From NCBI RefSeq assembly GCF_004792665.1, contig NZ_SRZX01000001.1, forward strand, positions 62,001 through 126,000: a stretch of 64,000 nucleotides of DNA, given 5' to 3'. The notes under the pieces are model-generated. The model was not told where the DNA came from and did no database searches. It saw only the letters and a list, made by a program, of their open reading frames with translations. A program made the position numbers and the translations under genes. Each line of letters begins with the position of its first letter. The stretch's first letter is position 1. Shown one piece after another: positions 52,714 to 61,903 of the stretch. The stretch is from Marinobacter orientalis. GTDB taxonomy: Bacteria; Pseudomonadota; Gammaproteobacteria; Pseudomonadales; Oleiphilaceae.

Positions 52714-53876
52714 CTGACAGAAACACGGTTTCCGACGAAGAGATTGCTGATTCCCGCTCAGGTGGGGAGAACGCCCGCCGCATCCTCCGGCGTGACCCGA
52801 ATCCCCATATGTTCCGCCCCATCCGTTTCCGGTCAGTGGAGGCGCGCAACCGCATCATGCTGTCCCCCATGTGCCAGTATTCCGGCCAGGACGGGCTTTC
52901 CAACGACTGGCATTTTGTTCATCTGGGCGCGCGGGCAGCCGGTGGCGCTGGCTGGGTTTTCACCGAAGCAATACACACCGAACCACGGGGCCGAATCACG
53001 CCATATTGCCTCGGCCTGTGGAACGATGAGCAACGCGACCGCATCGCCCGCATCGCCCGTTTCGTTTCAGATCACGGAGCCGTACCGGGTATTCAGCTTG
53101 GCCACGCCGGTCGCAAAGCCTCCGTGGGTCGCCCCTGGGAAGGTTCTCAGCCGCTATCGGCAGAGGCCGGCGGATGGGAGGACCTGATTTCTGCGTCGGC
53201 GCTGCCCTATGCCAACCGATGGCAGGTCCCGGAGGCAATGACAAATAACCAGATCGGCGAATCACTCCAATCCCTGAAGTCCGCCACCCGTCGCGCCCGG
53301 GAAGCCGGTTTCAAAGCACTGGAACTGCACGGTGCCCATGGCTATCTCATTCATCAGTTTCTGTCACCTCTGAGCAATCAGCGTACCGATGCGTACGGTG
53401 GCTCGTTTGAAAATCGAATTCGCTTCCTGCAGGAGTCGATCTCGGTGGTTCGTGAGGAATGGCCAGACGATCTGCCCCTCTTCCTGCGCCTGTCCTGCAC
53501 CGACTGGGTCGACGGCGGCTGGACCCTCGATGACACTGTGCATCTGGCTACCCTGTTACGATTCCAGGGCGACGTGGACCTGATAGACTGTTCTTCCGGA
53601 GGCAACGACCCGCGACAGAAAATTCCCATTCACCCAGGCTACCAGGTACCTCTGGCTCAGGCGGTGCGGGCACGGGCTGATATTGCCACCGGCGCCGTTG
53701 GCCTTATTCACAGCCCGGACCTTGCCGAGTCGGTTATCGCCAACGGTCAGGCCGACCTGGTGATTCTGGGGCGGGCGCTGCTGTCGGATCCGGCCTGGCC
53801 GCTTCGTGCCGCAGCGGCTCTGAAAGCCGAAAACGTCGAGTGGCCCAAACAGTATGAACGCTCAAACATTTTCTGA
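52710..53876 (+). CDS. NADH:flavin oxidoreductase of the old yellow enzyme family (YqjM-like)
   Basis: A 388-residue FMN enzyme that reduces activated C=C bonds. The YqjM/thermophilic-like type is shown by [12 protein letters not shown] with the FMN-tuning Cys near residue 54, [11 protein letters not shown] near 128 (His and Gly of the active site), [19 protein letters not shown], then [12 protein letters not shown] and the phosphate loop [14 protein letters not shown]. An N-terminal extension of about 30 residues is Arg- and Glu-rich and unusual for the family. It overlaps the membrane protein gene by four bases. The native substrate is not evident. Confidence 0.88.
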   Translation: MTDRNTVSDEEIADSRSGGENARRILRRDPNPHMFRPIRFRSVEARNRIMLSPMCQYSGQDGLSNDWHFVHLGARAAGGAGWVFTEAIHTEPRGRITPYCLGLWNDEQRDRIARIARFVSDHGAVPGIQLGHAGRKASVGRPWEGSQPLSAEAGGWEDLISASALPYANRWQVPEAMTNNQIGESLQSLKSATRRAREAGFKALELHGAHGYLIHQFLSPLSNQRTDAYGGSFENRIRFLQESISVVREEWPDDLPLFLRLSCTDWVDGGWTLDDTVHLATLLRFQGDVDLIDCSSGGNDPRQKIPIHPGYQVPLAQAVRARADIATGAVGLIHSPDLAESVIANGQADLVILGRALLSDPAWPLRAAAALKAENVEWPKQYERSNIF

Positions 53877-53916
53877 GCCATCGCGCAGGGTTTTTTGCAT
53901 AAGCGGAGAAGACACC

Positions 53917-54672
53917 ATGAAACCTATACTGCTGAACGCCGACATGGGGGAAAGCTTTGGCCCCTGGGTAATGGGGCTGGATCACCAGGTTATGCCCCAC
54001 GTGGATCTGGCCAACATCGCCTGCGGTTTTCATGCCTCCGATCCGGACGTCATGCGACGCACGGTGCGCATGGCAGCAGAACATTCCGTGGGGATTGGAG
54101 CTCACCCGGCCTACCCGGACCTCATCGGTTTCGGCCGCCGTTCGCTGGCCTGTTCACCGACGGAAATCGAAAACCTGGTGCTCTATCAGATAGGGGCCCT
54201 GGCAGCCATATGTCGCGCCGAAGGCATCGGGATCCGCTACGTAAAGCCTCATGGCGCACTCTACAACGACATGGCCCACAGGCCTGAGATATTCAGCGCC
54301 GTTGCCCGGGCGATGCAGGCATATGACCCGGAGATACCGCTGATGACTCTGGCAACCCGTGATACCTCTGCCATACGGGAACTTGCGCTTGAGCATGACA
54401 TCACACTATGGTTCGAAGCTTTTGCCGACCGGGCCTACGACGGTGACGGCCGGCTGGTTTCCCGGACAGAGCTCGGCGCAGTGCATCACGATCCTGACGT
54501 TATCATTGAACAGGCACGGCGGATTGCGAGCGGGCATCCACTGACCGCCAGCGACGGTACTGATCTGATCCTGACTGTAGACACTCTGTGCGTACACGGG
54601 GACAACGAAGAGTCTGTAGCGTCGGTTCGTGCCATCCGGCAAATGCTCAACAGACTTCACCGGCCAGCATGA
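53917..54672 (+). CDS. pxpA: 5-oxoprolinase subunit PxpA (LamB/YcsF family)
   Basis: A 251-residue LamB/YcsF protein, one of three subunits of the ATP-dependent bacterial 5-oxoprolinase, which opens 5-oxo-L-proline to glutamate. The pattern is [13 protein letters not shown] at the start, [32 protein letters not shown] near residues 61-77, [13 protein letters not shown] near 108-120, then [15 protein letters not shown] and [12 protein letters not shown], with the acid and histidine residues of a metal-dependent fold. GGAGAAGACACC precedes the ATG. It overlaps pxpB by four bases. Confidence 0.93.
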   Translation: MKPILLNADMGESFGPWVMGLDHQVMPHVDLANIACGFHASDPDVMRRTVRMAAEHSVGIGAHPAYPDLIGFGRRSLACSPTEIENLVLYQIGALAAICRAEGIGIRYVKPHGALYNDMAHRPEIFSAVARAMQAYDPEIPLMTLATRDTSAIRELALEHDITLWFEAFADRAYDGDGRLVSRTELGAVHHDPDVIIEQARRIASGHPLTASDGTDLILTVDTLCVHGDNEESVASVRAIRQMLNRLHRPA

Positions 54673-55394
54673 AAACAACCCCTGTGCCCTGCCTGGAACG
54701 CGCCGGCCTTGACGGCTGGATGGTGAGGTTGTTCGACCGTATTGAAGAAAGCAACCTGCTGTGGCTGACCGCACTTGCCGATGATTGCGAGGCAACCTTC
54801 GGGGACGTATTGATAGACCTCGTGCCTTCCTACACCACACTCCTGGTGGTCTTTGATCCGTTTCGCATGACACCCTGTGAGGCCAGGCAGCAACTGATCG
54901 ATATACTGGCCCGGCTTACACCAGGGCAAACCGGGGCCGACGGCAAATTGCACGAATTGCCAACCTGGTACGATCAGCGAACAGGCCCCGACCTGCAGCG
55001 AGTCGCTGACCTTTCTGGCCTGTCAATCGAATCAGTAATTGAAGCCCATAGCAGCCGGCACTATCGCGTGTTCGCCCTTGGTTTTGCGCCCGGGTTCGCC
55101 TTTATGGGATTGCTCGACGAAGCACTCACCTGCCCGCGCCTGGACACTCCCCGCCAGAAAGTGCCTGCTGGCAGCGTAGCTATCGCCGGGCGGCAGACTG
55201 CCGCCTACCCGGTGGTCACGCCCGGGGGCTGGAACCTGATCGGTCGCACCACGGCGCGCCTGTTTGATCGCAATCGCGAGGGTTTCAGTCTGCTTCGGGT
55301 GGGCGATCGGGTTAGCTTCGTGCCCGTGGATCAGGCTGCATTCGAGGCGCAGGGCGGCGACATCACACCCGCTAACCGGGAGTCGGGCCAATGA
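54669..55394 (+). CDS. pxpB: 5-oxoprolinase subunit PxpB
   Basis: A 241-residue protein of the allophanate hydrolase subunit 1 (KipI-like) family, part of the PxpABC 5-oxoprolinase. Family marks are [15 protein letters not shown] near residues 55-69, [13 protein letters not shown] near 97, and [19 protein letters not shown] near 138-156, then [19 protein letters not shown] and [15 protein letters not shown]. The ATG overlaps the pxpA stop and its own stop overlaps pxpC by four bases, so the three subunits are made by coupled translation. The start inside the overlap is supported by this spacing. Confidence 0.92.
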   Translation: MKTTPVPCLERAGLDGWMVRLFDRIEESNLLWLTALADDCEATFGDVLIDLVPSYTTLLVVFDPFRMTPCEARQQLIDILARLTPGQTGADGKLHELPTWYDQRTGPDLQRVADLSGLSIESVIEAHSSRHYRVFALGFAPGFAFMGLLDEALTCPRLDTPRQKVPAGSVAIAGRQTAAYPVVTPGGWNLIGRTTARLFDRNREGFSLLRVGDRVSFVPVDQAAFEAQGGDITPANRESGQ

Positions 55395-56329
55395 GTGAGC
55401 GCAATCTGAGCGGCTTCCGCGTATCCCGCGCTGGCCCTCTTGCCTTGTTACAGGACGCAGGACGCTTCGGCGTCCGGCACCTTGGCGTGACCCAGGGCGG
55501 GCCGGCCGACCTGCACGCCTGGGCCTGGGCCAACCGCCTGGCGGGCAACGCCTGGGGCAGCGGGGTGCTGGAGATCACAGTTGGCGGTCTGGAACTGATA
55601 GCCGAACGGGATCTCACCATCGCGCTGACCGGCGCCGACCTGGGTATCAAATACAACGGGCAAGCGGCGCCGCGGTGGCGCACGCTGGCCATCACCATCG
55701 GCGATACACTGACCTTTGGTTCACCGGTCAACGGCTTGCGCGCTTACCTGGCTGTTGCGGGCGGGTTCCGTGGCGACACCGTGCTGGGCAGCGCCGCCTG
55801 CGTGGTGCGTGAACAGCTCGGAGGATTTGATGGCCAGGGAAACAGCCTGCGCGAAGGTGACACACTGACCGTGAACCGGGCCGAACATCTGCCAGCCGAA
55901 CAGGCTGCACCGGAATCGGAACAGCCGGATTACCGTCAGACAGCCGTCCTGGATCTGCTGCCCGGCGCCCAGATAGCGGCATTCACCGGCAGGAGCCTGT
56001 TTGATGCCTTCAATGCCGAATGGCAAGTAGACCAGCGCGCCGATCGCATGGGAGTCCGGCTGAGCGGCCCCAGACTGCAATGCACCATTGGCTCACTGGT
56101 GTCGGAAGGAATTTCTCTGGGTGCGGTACAGGTGCCGCCAGACGGACAGCCGATCGCACTGCTCAATGACCGTCAGACCATTGGCGGCTATCCCCGCCTG
56201 GGCAACCTGACGCCATTGGCCGCCAGCCGCCTGGCCCAATGCATGCCGGGGCAGACCGTGCGGTTCCGGGCCGCCGGCATCGACAGCGCACTGCGACGAC
56301 ACCGGCAGTTTGTTCAGGACCACAAATGA
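55391..56329 (+). CDS. pxpC: 5-oxoprolinase subunit PxpC
   Basis: A 312-residue protein of the allophanate hydrolase subunit 2 (KipA-like) family, third subunit of PxpABC. Marks are GPLALLQDAGRFGVRHLGVTQGGPADLHAWAWANRL (split, residues 15-50), NGLRAYLAVAGGFRG near 115-129, RADRMGVRLSGPRL near 216, and VPPDGQPIALLNDRQTIGGYPRLG (split, near 250-273). With PxpB it is thought to phosphorylate and open the lactam. It is the last gene of the operon; about 40 bases separate it from the convergent efpL. Confidence 0.93.
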   Translation: MSERNLSGFRVSRAGPLALLQDAGRFGVRHLGVTQGGPADLHAWAWANRLAGNAWGSGVLEITVGGLELIAERDLTIALTGADLGIKYNGQAAPRWRTLAITIGDTLTFGSPVNGLRAYLAVAGGFRGDTVLGSAACVVREQLGGFDGQGNSLREGDTLTVNRAEHLPAEQAAPESEQPDYRQTAVLDLLPGAQIAAFTGRSLFDAFNAEWQVDQRADRMGVRLSGPRLQCTIGSLVSEGISLGAVQVPPDGQPIALLNDRQTIGGYPRLGNLTPLAASRLAQCMPGQTVRFRAAGIDSALRRHRQFVQDHK

Positions 56330-56369
56330 GTCACCGTTTCCGGATTGGCCAGTCCCGGGTGAATCCTTC

Positions 56370-56936
56370 TCAGGCTCGCCCCAGAAAGCGTCGCTCTTCC
56401 ACATTGACCCTGATTCGATCGCCGGTGGAAATGTGCTCGGGGACCTGGACAACCAGACCCGTTGTGAGTCTGGCCGGCTTGGTCCTGGCCGTCGCAGAGC
56501 CGCCCTTCACGGAAGGATCCGTTTCCTCCACCTGAAGGTCCACGGTAGGGGGCAGATCCAGAGCCACCGGTGCATCGCTTACCAGAACCACCATCAGGCC
56601 CTGGGTATCCTCGTTGACGAACAACAGCTCGTCGGCAATGGCTTCGGCAGTCAGACTGTACTGCGTGTAGTCCTCGGTATCCATGAAGACATATTCGTCA
56701 CCGTCAGAATAGGAAAACACTGCTGGCCTGCGGACCAGATCCGCCAGGTTCAGCATGTCGGAGTCCCTGAACGTCTGATCGATCTTGTAGCCGGTCACCA
56801 CGTCGTAAAGACGCATGCGATAAAGACTGCCACCCGCCCGCCCCTGCGGCACCGACCGCTCGATGTCCTTGACGAAGTAAACGCCGCCCTCGTACTCAAC
56901 TGCCGAGTTCTTCTTGATTTCACCTGCTTTTGGCAT
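56370..56936 (-). CDS. efpL: Elongation factor P-like protein EfpL (YeiP)
   Basis: A 188-residue EF-P paralogue of the YeiP/EfpL group, which relieves ribosome stalling at proline-rich and some other motifs. It has three OB/KOW-type domains: [20 protein letters not shown] at the start, a middle with [24 protein letters not shown] split over two parts, and a C-terminal oligonucleotide-binding end ([21 protein letters not shown]). The loop at the tip reads [16 protein letters not shown]: it contains Pro-Gln-Gly-Arg rather than the modified Lys of classic EF-P, as is usual for YeiP. The start at 56936 gives the normal length. Confidence 0.9.
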   Translation of the reverse strand: MPKAGEIKKNSAVEYEGGVYFVKDIERSVPQGRAGGSLYRMRLYDVVTGYKIDQTFRDSDMLNLADLVRRPAVFSYSDGDEYVFMDTEDYTQYSLTAEAIADELLFVNEDTQGLMVVLVSDAPVALDLPPTVDLQVEETDPSVKGGSATARTKPARLTTGLVVQVPEHISTGDRIRVNVEERRFLGRA

Positions 56937-56992
56937 TGCTTCTGGTTCCGCAATAAAAGTGAGAAATAGACGCGTGATCAGGCGCTGAGTTG

Positions 56993-57691
56993 TTACCCCG
57001 TAAGGCCAAGATTCTCGGCGTCCTTCAGGATGCAATCATCCAGAAGTTCGAGATACCCGGCCTTGGCTTTACGCTTGGTTTGCTCATGGGCCTTCATGTT
57101 CAGCTTCCGGAATTGCTGGGCCAGCTCATTCGCCCGCTTCATAAGCCGATCAGGTGCAACCACTTCATCCAGGAAGCCTGCCTGGACAGCACCTTCCGGG
57201 CTGAAGATTTCGGCGTTGACCACAGAGCGATAGAAATGCGCCGGCGACAGGCGGTGCCGCGCGATCTCGATACCGGCATGGTGCATGGTCATGCCGATGG
57301 CCACCTCGTTCAGACCCAGCTTGAAGTCGCCCTCGATACCAATGCGGTAATCCACCGAGAGCAGAACAAACGCGCCCTTGGCAATGGCGTGGCCACTGCA
57401 GGCAGCGATCACCGGCAGCGGAAAAGCCGCCAGACGGCGGGTAAACCTTGACCCCACCGTGACCAGGGCAGACGCTTCCTTCGGCCCCTTCTGCATTTCC
57501 TTCAGGTCGTAGCCTCCGGAAAGAATCCCGGGCTGTCCGGTCAGGATGACCACTGCCTTGTCTTCTTCAGCCCGATCAAAGGCCAGGCCAAGCGCCTCAA
57601 ACACTTCATGACTCAGCGCGTTCGCCTTGCCGTTACTGATTGTGATTGTGGCAACACCATCTTCCAACTGGTAATTTACAAGGTCCGTCAC
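56993..57691 (-). CDS. Crotonase-fold protein with changed hydratase site
   Basis: A 232-residue crotonase-family protein. The first oxyanion motif is [10 protein letters not shown] near residues 58-67, and the second is [19 protein letters not shown] near 100-118. In enoyl-CoA hydratases this second part has a GGxE-type Glu; here the position reads Phe, while the other catalytic Glu ([10 protein letters not shown]) is kept. True hydration of enoyl-CoA is thus doubtful, and an isomerase, hydrolase or other thioester reaction is more likely. The GTG start at 57691 has GAGGA upstream and gives the usual length of about 230 residues. Confidence 0.82.
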   Translation of the reverse strand: MTDLVNYQLEDGVATITISNGKANALSHEVFEALGLAFDRAEEDKAVVILTGQPGILSGGYDLKEMQKGPKEASALVTVGSRFTRRLAAFPLPVIAACSGHAIAKGAFVLLSVDYRIGIEGDFKLGLNEVAIGMTMHHAGIEIARHRLSPAHFYRSVVNAEIFSPEGAVQAGFLDEVVAPDRLMKRANELAQQFRKLNMKAHEQTKRKAKAGYLELLDDCILKDAENLGLTG

Positions 57692-57791
57692 CGGAATTTC
57701 CTCTTGCTGAAGTTGTCTTTCAAGGTGGAGAACTTTGCCAGCTTCTGCCGGAACTAGCCACCCTGCAGAAGCCGCTGTTCCTGCGACGGTT

Positions 57792-58175
57792 TCAGAAGCT
57801 CGCCAACTCATCCTGAAGGTCGCGTTTTAACTCCTCGGGGTCGGTAATCCAGAGGGTGTCATCCCGGCCCGGAAACACGCCCACCTCCAGACCATCTTTA
57901 GTCAGGCCGGGGACCCATTTTCTGAAAAAATCGGGCAGTGAAATGCTCTTCGGCGAGAGGTCATCAGAGCCCTTTGCGTATTCGGCAGCAAAGGCCGCGC
58001 GGGGCCAGACCGGCAAGTGGGCGATATCGCCGTCTCCGGATTCAATTTTCAGGAAACGGTTGTCCGCATTCACCAGAATCCAGATCTCCCGCTCTTCACC
58101 AACCAGGCTCAGGAAGTAGTCATATCGTTCCTCACCGTTCAGTTCGAGGATCTGGTTCATTTCATCATTGTTCAT
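57792..58175 (-). CDS. DUF2750 family protein
   Basis: A 127-residue cytoplasmic protein of the DUF2750 family. Matching segments are LNGEERYDYFLSLVGEEREI near residues 12-31, then DNRFLKIESGDGDIAHLPVWPRAAFAAEYA (split), and LPDFFRKWVPGLTKDGLEVGVFPGRD near the end. The function is unknown. The ATG at 58175 is the conservative start; TTG 58187 or GTG 58184 stands closer to the GGAG just upstream and may be the real one. It lies 100 bases upstream of the crotonase gene on the same strand. Confidence 0.78.
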   Translation of the reverse strand: MNNDEMNQILELNGEERYDYFLSLVGEEREIWILVNADNRFLKIESGDGDIAHLPVWPRAAFAAEYAKGSDDLSPKSISLPDFFRKWVPGLTKDGLEVGVFPGRDDTLWITDPEELKRDLQDELASF

Positions 58176-58298
58176 CGTATTCACCAACAGTTACGCTCCG
58201 GTAAGATTGCTTGCCCCACTCACCTGCTACACTTTCATGTTCAGGGCTGCAGTGGGTCCTGGATTATGGTTCCACAAGCACACTATAAGGAAATTGGA

Positions 58299-58502
58299 AT
58301 GGGAAGCACGAAACTCCTTGGACTCGTTCTGCTCGTCGTAGGCGTTGCCCTGCTCTTCTTCGGTTATCAATCCACACAATCCGTCGGGGACCAGATAACC
58401 GAAACGCTCACCGGCCGCTTTACGGATGAAACCATGTGGTACCTGATTGGTGGCGCTGCAGCCGTTGTTGCGGGTGGATTCCTGGCATTCGTCAGAAAAT
58501 AA
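58299..58502 (+). CDS. Small DUF3185-like membrane protein
   Basis: A 67-residue protein with two membrane helices (about 4-22 and 46-64) and a short loop with DQITETLTGRFTDETMW. This is the pattern of DUF3185, a family of small inner-membrane proteins of unknown role, found singly in many bacteria. AAGGA stands seven bases before the ATG. It is followed 21 bases later by an even smaller membrane protein gene, so the two are probably co-transcribed. Confidence 0.75.
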   Translation: MGSTKLLGLVLLVVGVALLFFGYQSTQSVGDQITETLTGRFTDETMWYLIGGAAAVVAGGFLAFVRK

Positions 58503-58523
58503 TCATCACAGGAGACCAGCCTT

Positions 58524-58667
58524 ATGACACTTCATCTTGAACTCGCTCCCCTGATCAGCCTGGGCGCCGGCATTGCCATACTGGTATTTCCAAAGCTGCT
58601 CAACTACATCGTGGCAGGTTACCTGATCGTTCTGGGTGTTCTGGGATTGCTGGGGCATTCTTTCTGA
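58524..58667 (+). CDS. 47-residue DUF3096-like membrane protein
   Basis: A 47-residue frame starting MTLHLELAPLISLGAGIAIL and ending VLGLLGHSF, with two hydrophobic stretches separated by a Lys-Leu-Leu-Asn-Tyr turn. This matches small DUF3096-type proteins, which often stand beside DUF3185 genes. AGGAG lies eight bases upstream of the ATG. The function is unknown. Confidence 0.72.
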   Translation: MTLHLELAPLISLGAGIAILVFPKLLNYIVAGYLIVLGVLGLLGHSF

Positions 58668-58703
58668 AAAAAACGGGGTGATTATTTGCGGGACTGTCGT
58701 TTG

Positions 58704-60422
58704 CTAGAAGCTCGACCTTCCCCGCAACAGTACCTGTAACTGGTCAATACTGTCATCCCCGTCGAGCGGGAAGGCAAAATCCAGATGCGCCATCCGCTGG
58801 ACCTCAATACGGCTCGACGCCAGCCGCAGACCAAAGCCCACATCTTTCAGAATGCCGTCATCCGGGCCATTGTTGCGCCCGTCGTCGAACCAGGCCCGCC
58901 CCACATCGGTAAACAGAACACCGCCCAGGCGGAACAGCTTGAACGGATGCCAGTCCGGAAAATAGCGACGCTCCAGAGTCCAGAGCGCCCGACGGTTGCC
59001 CTGTTGGTAGTCACTCGGATAACCACGGAGGCCATTTTCACCACCGATCAGGAGCTGCTGATCCACGGTCAGATTGCGCGCTGCCGTCAGGGAAAGATTG
59101 GTATACCAGCTGTTCCAGCGTACAGAACCGCCGTGAAAATACTCCAGATTGAGCGTTCCCCGAAGATTCTCGACACGGTTTCCATCCAGCCGATAGGTGC
59201 CGCTCTGGCTGAGCCCGTAGCGGGCATAGTTGGTTTCGGTGGCAAGAAGCGCATCCTCGAAATCCATGTTCAACACAAAACGATCCTCTGTAGCACCCAG
59301 TCCGGGGGATGAATAGCCCACTTCCGTGCGCCACACGAATCCATCGCGGACGTCCTCGACCCGCTGCAGGCGGGTCAGGTTTACCATCTCCCGAAAACGG
59401 TTTTCGCGGTAGTCAAAACCGATCCATGGATAGCTCAGAGTCCGGTCTTCCGGTAGTAAATCCAGGTCAGGCTCATCCGGCAAGCGCCCGAATTCCAGTG
59501 CGTCATAACGGTAGCCAGCAAGCAACCGGACCTGTCGGTCATTACGCTCCGTCAGCCGCCATCCCACATCAATGCTGACAAATTCCTGGCTACGGCGATA
59601 ATCCGCAATGGCCTCGGCAGCGACAAAACGGGATTCTTCCCGCACGTCGTCCACCCCGCTGAGTCCGAAACGCCAATCTGTACGTTCGCTGTAAAAAGGA
59701 CGCTCCAGATAGGCACTGCGGCCGCGGCCATCGCTGCGTTCATCCAGGGAAAACCCGGTCTGCCAGTGGGAACCAAGGACGTTGGGGTCATCAAAGTTGA
59801 AGCTGGCCTCGGTGCGGTCGGGATCTCTTGTGTAGGAAATCCCGACGTTTTTACCGGAACCGAGAAAATTCGGATCGGAAAGTCCGGTGTTGGTGGTATT
59901 CTCACCACCGGAGCGGGAGCCCCCGACAGACGGAAACAGCGTCCAGGTGTCCCGTGCCAGAACAGTCACCTCCACCTCGTCCCCGCAGACACGTGTTACG
60001 CCAACCCAGGCTGCTGTCAGGTACTCACGCTGACGGAGGACGCGTTCGGACTCGGCAAGCAGGCCCGGCTCGTAAACATCACCCTCACTGAATACCAGCT
60101 GGGCACGCAGAGCCGACTTCCAGGTTGGCGTATTGAGTCTGTTCAGAGTGCGATAGAGAAAATTATCCTGGTCCGGGTCACTGACATCAAAAATGGGCCG
60201 GCGAACAATGCGGATCTGGCCGATGCTGGCCCCTTCCGGGATCACCAGATCACTCTGGCGGGCCAGCTGGTCCCGGGGCTGGTCAAGATCAATTGACTCT
60301 GGCTGCACCTCGCTGGCAAGACAGGCGTCAGTCTCTGGCTCAGCACCGGCCCCGGGGGTAGCGTGCGTCACTGCGGAAACGAGAAAGACGCGCACCAGGG
60401 CTTTCACCGCAGCGCGGCTCAT
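58704..60422 (-). CDS. Omp85/BamA-like outer-membrane barrel protein
   Basis: A 572-residue exported protein with a signal peptide to about residue 28, a POTRA-like region (IGQIRIVRRPIFDVSD and FSEGDVYEPGLLAESERVLRQ, split over about 65-145), and a C-terminal beta-barrel ending in a terminal Phe (LQVLLRGRSSF). The barrel has many alternating-pattern strands and the GGENGLRGYPSDYQQGNRRALW motif near residue 465, akin to the Omp85 VRGY/F motif. It is shorter than BamA and may have only one or two POTRA domains. It lies 13 bases downstream of trxC on the same strand. The cargo or role is unknown. Confidence 0.78.
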   Translation of the reverse strand: MSRAAVKALVRVFLVSAVTHATPGAGAEPETDACLASEVQPESIDLDQPRDQLARQSDLVIPEGASIGQIRIVRRPIFDVSDPDQDNFLYRTLNRLNTPTWKSALRAQLVFSEGDVYEPGLLAESERVLRQREYLTAAWVGVTRVCGDEVEVTVLARDTWTLFPSVGGSRSGGENTTNTGLSDPNFLGSGKNVGISYTRDPDRTEASFNFDDPNVLGSHWQTGFSLDERSDGRGRSAYLERPFYSERTDWRFGLSGVDDVREESRFVAAEAIADYRRSQEFVSIDVGWRLTERNDRQVRLLAGYRYDALEFGRLPDEPDLDLLPEDRTLSYPWIGFDYRENRFREMVNLTRLQRVEDVRDGFVWRTEVGYSSPGLGATEDRFVLNMDFEDALLATETNYARYGLSQSGTYRLDGNRVENLRGTLNLEYFHGGSVRWNSWYTNLSLTAARNLTVDQQLLIGGENGLRGYPSDYQQGNRRALWTLERRYFPDWHPFKLFRLGGVLFTDVGRAWFDDGRNNGPDDGILKDVGFGLRLASSRIEVQRMAHLDFAFPLDGDDSIDQLQVLLRGRSSF

Positions 60423-60435
60423 GCCTGCCTCCAAG

Positions 60436-60879
60436 CTATCGAATGCCTTGCGACTGCAGCCACTGGCTGATCTGCGACTGATTCATGGCACCACTCTGGC
60501 GGGCCAGTTCACGACCATTCTGGAACAGGATCAGGGTAGGAATGCTGCGAATAGCAAACTGCCCGGCTGTCGCCTGCGCCTGCTCGGTATTCAGCTTCGC
60601 AAAACGGACTTTGCCGCGCCATTCCCTCGCTGCCTGCTCAAATTGCGGCGCCATCATCTTGCAGGGCCCACACCAGCTGGCCCAGAAATCCACCAGCACA
60701 GGAACGTCACTCCGGCCGGTATGGACAGCAAAGTTCTGATCCGTCAGTTCCAGAACATGATCCGGCCAGAGCGGCTGTTTACAGGCACCACAATTGCCAC
60801 CGGATGCCAGCTTGTCAGCAGGCAGCCGATTCACCTTGTGGCAGTGCGGACACACCAGATGTCGGGTATCGGTTGTCAT
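60436..60879 (-). CDS. trxC: Thioredoxin 2 (zinc-type)
   Basis: A 147-residue thioredoxin with an N-terminal zinc-binding domain of two CxxC pairs (CPHCHKVNRLP and NCGACKQPL, residues 10-37) and the thioredoxin fold with the WCGPCK active site in VLVDFWASWCGPCKMMAPQF. The cis-Pro loop is IRSIPTLILF. TrxC reduces cytoplasmic disulfides, often under oxidative stress, where its zinc domain adds redox control. Its stop is 13 bases before the Omp85-like gene, whose ribosome site lies in that gap, so they share a message. Confidence 0.93.
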   Translation of the reverse strand: MTTDTRHLVCPHCHKVNRLPADKLASGGNCGACKQPLWPDHVLELTDQNFAVHTGRSDVPVLVDFWASWCGPCKMMAPQFEQAAREWRGKVRFAKLNTEQAQATAGQFAIRSIPTLILFQNGRELARQSGAMNQSQISQWLQSQGIR

Positions 60880-60973
60880 TGGTCAGCCTCTGTTGATTCA
60901 TTTGATCAAAAGATCGGGGCACCTGAAAGGAATTCAACCAGGGTGCGATCACGTCCAAAGAACCCCGAGACTG

Positions 60974-61768
60974 TCACGTCCGCGCCCTGGCTATGCGGAA
61001 CAGCGCTTCCGGCGAAACCCGCTTGATCCAGAGCGCAGCCATCTCCTTGCCCTTGCCAACCGGGATCTCCCGTTTCTTTGCCTTGAGGCCTTTGAAAATC
61101 ACCTCCGCACATGCGTTTACGTCCATGCCACCGGCAATATCCTTGTCCTCCTTCCCGTAGGCGGCACCGTCACCGGCGAGGGCATTGCGGGAAATGTCGG
61201 TGCGTATAAAACCCGGGGTAATCGTGGAAACATTCACACCCTGCCCTTCCACCTCTGCGCGCAGGGCATCGAAAAACCCCATCACCGCATGTTTGGCGGC
61301 ACAGTAACCCGTCCTCATTGGCGCGCCTACCTTGCCGGCCACGCTGGACGTCACCGCAAGATGCCCGGCGCCCTTTTCCAGCATATGAGGCAGAACCGCT
61401 TTGGTCAGCGCAATCTGGCCCATCACATCGACATCCATCAGTTTCTGGTACACCGCCATATCGGTATCTTTGCACAATGAGCGCTGTGAAACACCGGCGT
61501 TGTTAACCAGCAGATCAATACTGCCGAAGGTATCGAGCACCGTCTGGACCGCACCGGGCAGCGAATCCCAGTCTGTCACATCCAGTGGCAGCACCAGCAC
61601 CTCATTGGCGGCAAGCCCTGCCTCACGGCAACGAGTGGCAACGCGCTCCAGCTCGCTTTCCCGCCGGGCAGAAAGAACCACCCGGGCACTGTCCTGCGCA
61701 AATCGCACAGCAAGCGCCTCGCCAATGCCGGCGGACGCCCCTGTAATCCAGACGGTTTGTGTGGGCAT
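60974..61768 (-). CDS. Short-chain dehydrogenase/reductase
   Basis: A 264-residue classical SDR. The NAD(P) motif is WITGASAGIGEALAVRFAQ near residues 7-25, Arg of LSARRESEL suggests NADP preference, then LVNNAGVSQ near 87, the catalytic Ser in VTSSVAGKVG, and the Tyr-Lys pair in GYCAAKHAVMGF near 154-165. The C-terminus (EVIFKGLKAKKREIPVGKGKEMAALW) is typical of the DHRS7-like or KDSR-like SDR branch. The substrate is unknown. It stands alone, with no obvious operon partner. Confidence 0.88.
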   Translation of the reverse strand: MPTQTVWITGASAGIGEALAVRFAQDSARVVLSARRESELERVATRCREAGLAANEVLVLPLDVTDWDSLPGAVQTVLDTFGSIDLLVNNAGVSQRSLCKDTDMAVYQKLMDVDVMGQIALTKAVLPHMLEKGAGHLAVTSSVAGKVGAPMRTGYCAAKHAVMGFFDALRAEVEGQGVNVSTITPGFIRTDISRNALAGDGAAYGKEDKDIAGGMDVNACAEVIFKGLKAKKREIPVGKGKEMAALWIKRVSPEALFRIARART

Positions 61769-61823
61769 AGGGGTTATATCCTTGAAGAGTCAGGTTGTGT
61801 TGGCAGAAAGTCTCACCAAGAGA

Positions 61824-61893
61824 CTACACCAGCCCCCGCTCCCGTGCCATCGCCACGGCCACCCTGCAGTGGGTCTCTGGTGGTAAAAGACCA
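61824..61893 (-). pseudogene. Possible C-terminal remnant of a LuxR-type regulator
   Basis: In the gap between the SDR gene and the cupin gene the minus strand can be read as about 22 codons ending LPPETHCRVAVAMARERGLV and a stop. The final helix pattern (THxRVAxAMARERGL) resembles the last recognition and dimer helices of LuxR-type DNA-binding domains. No start or ribosome site exists. It is a weak reading of a short stretch. Confidence 0.25.
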
Positions 61894-61903
61894 CTCCACT
61901 CCC

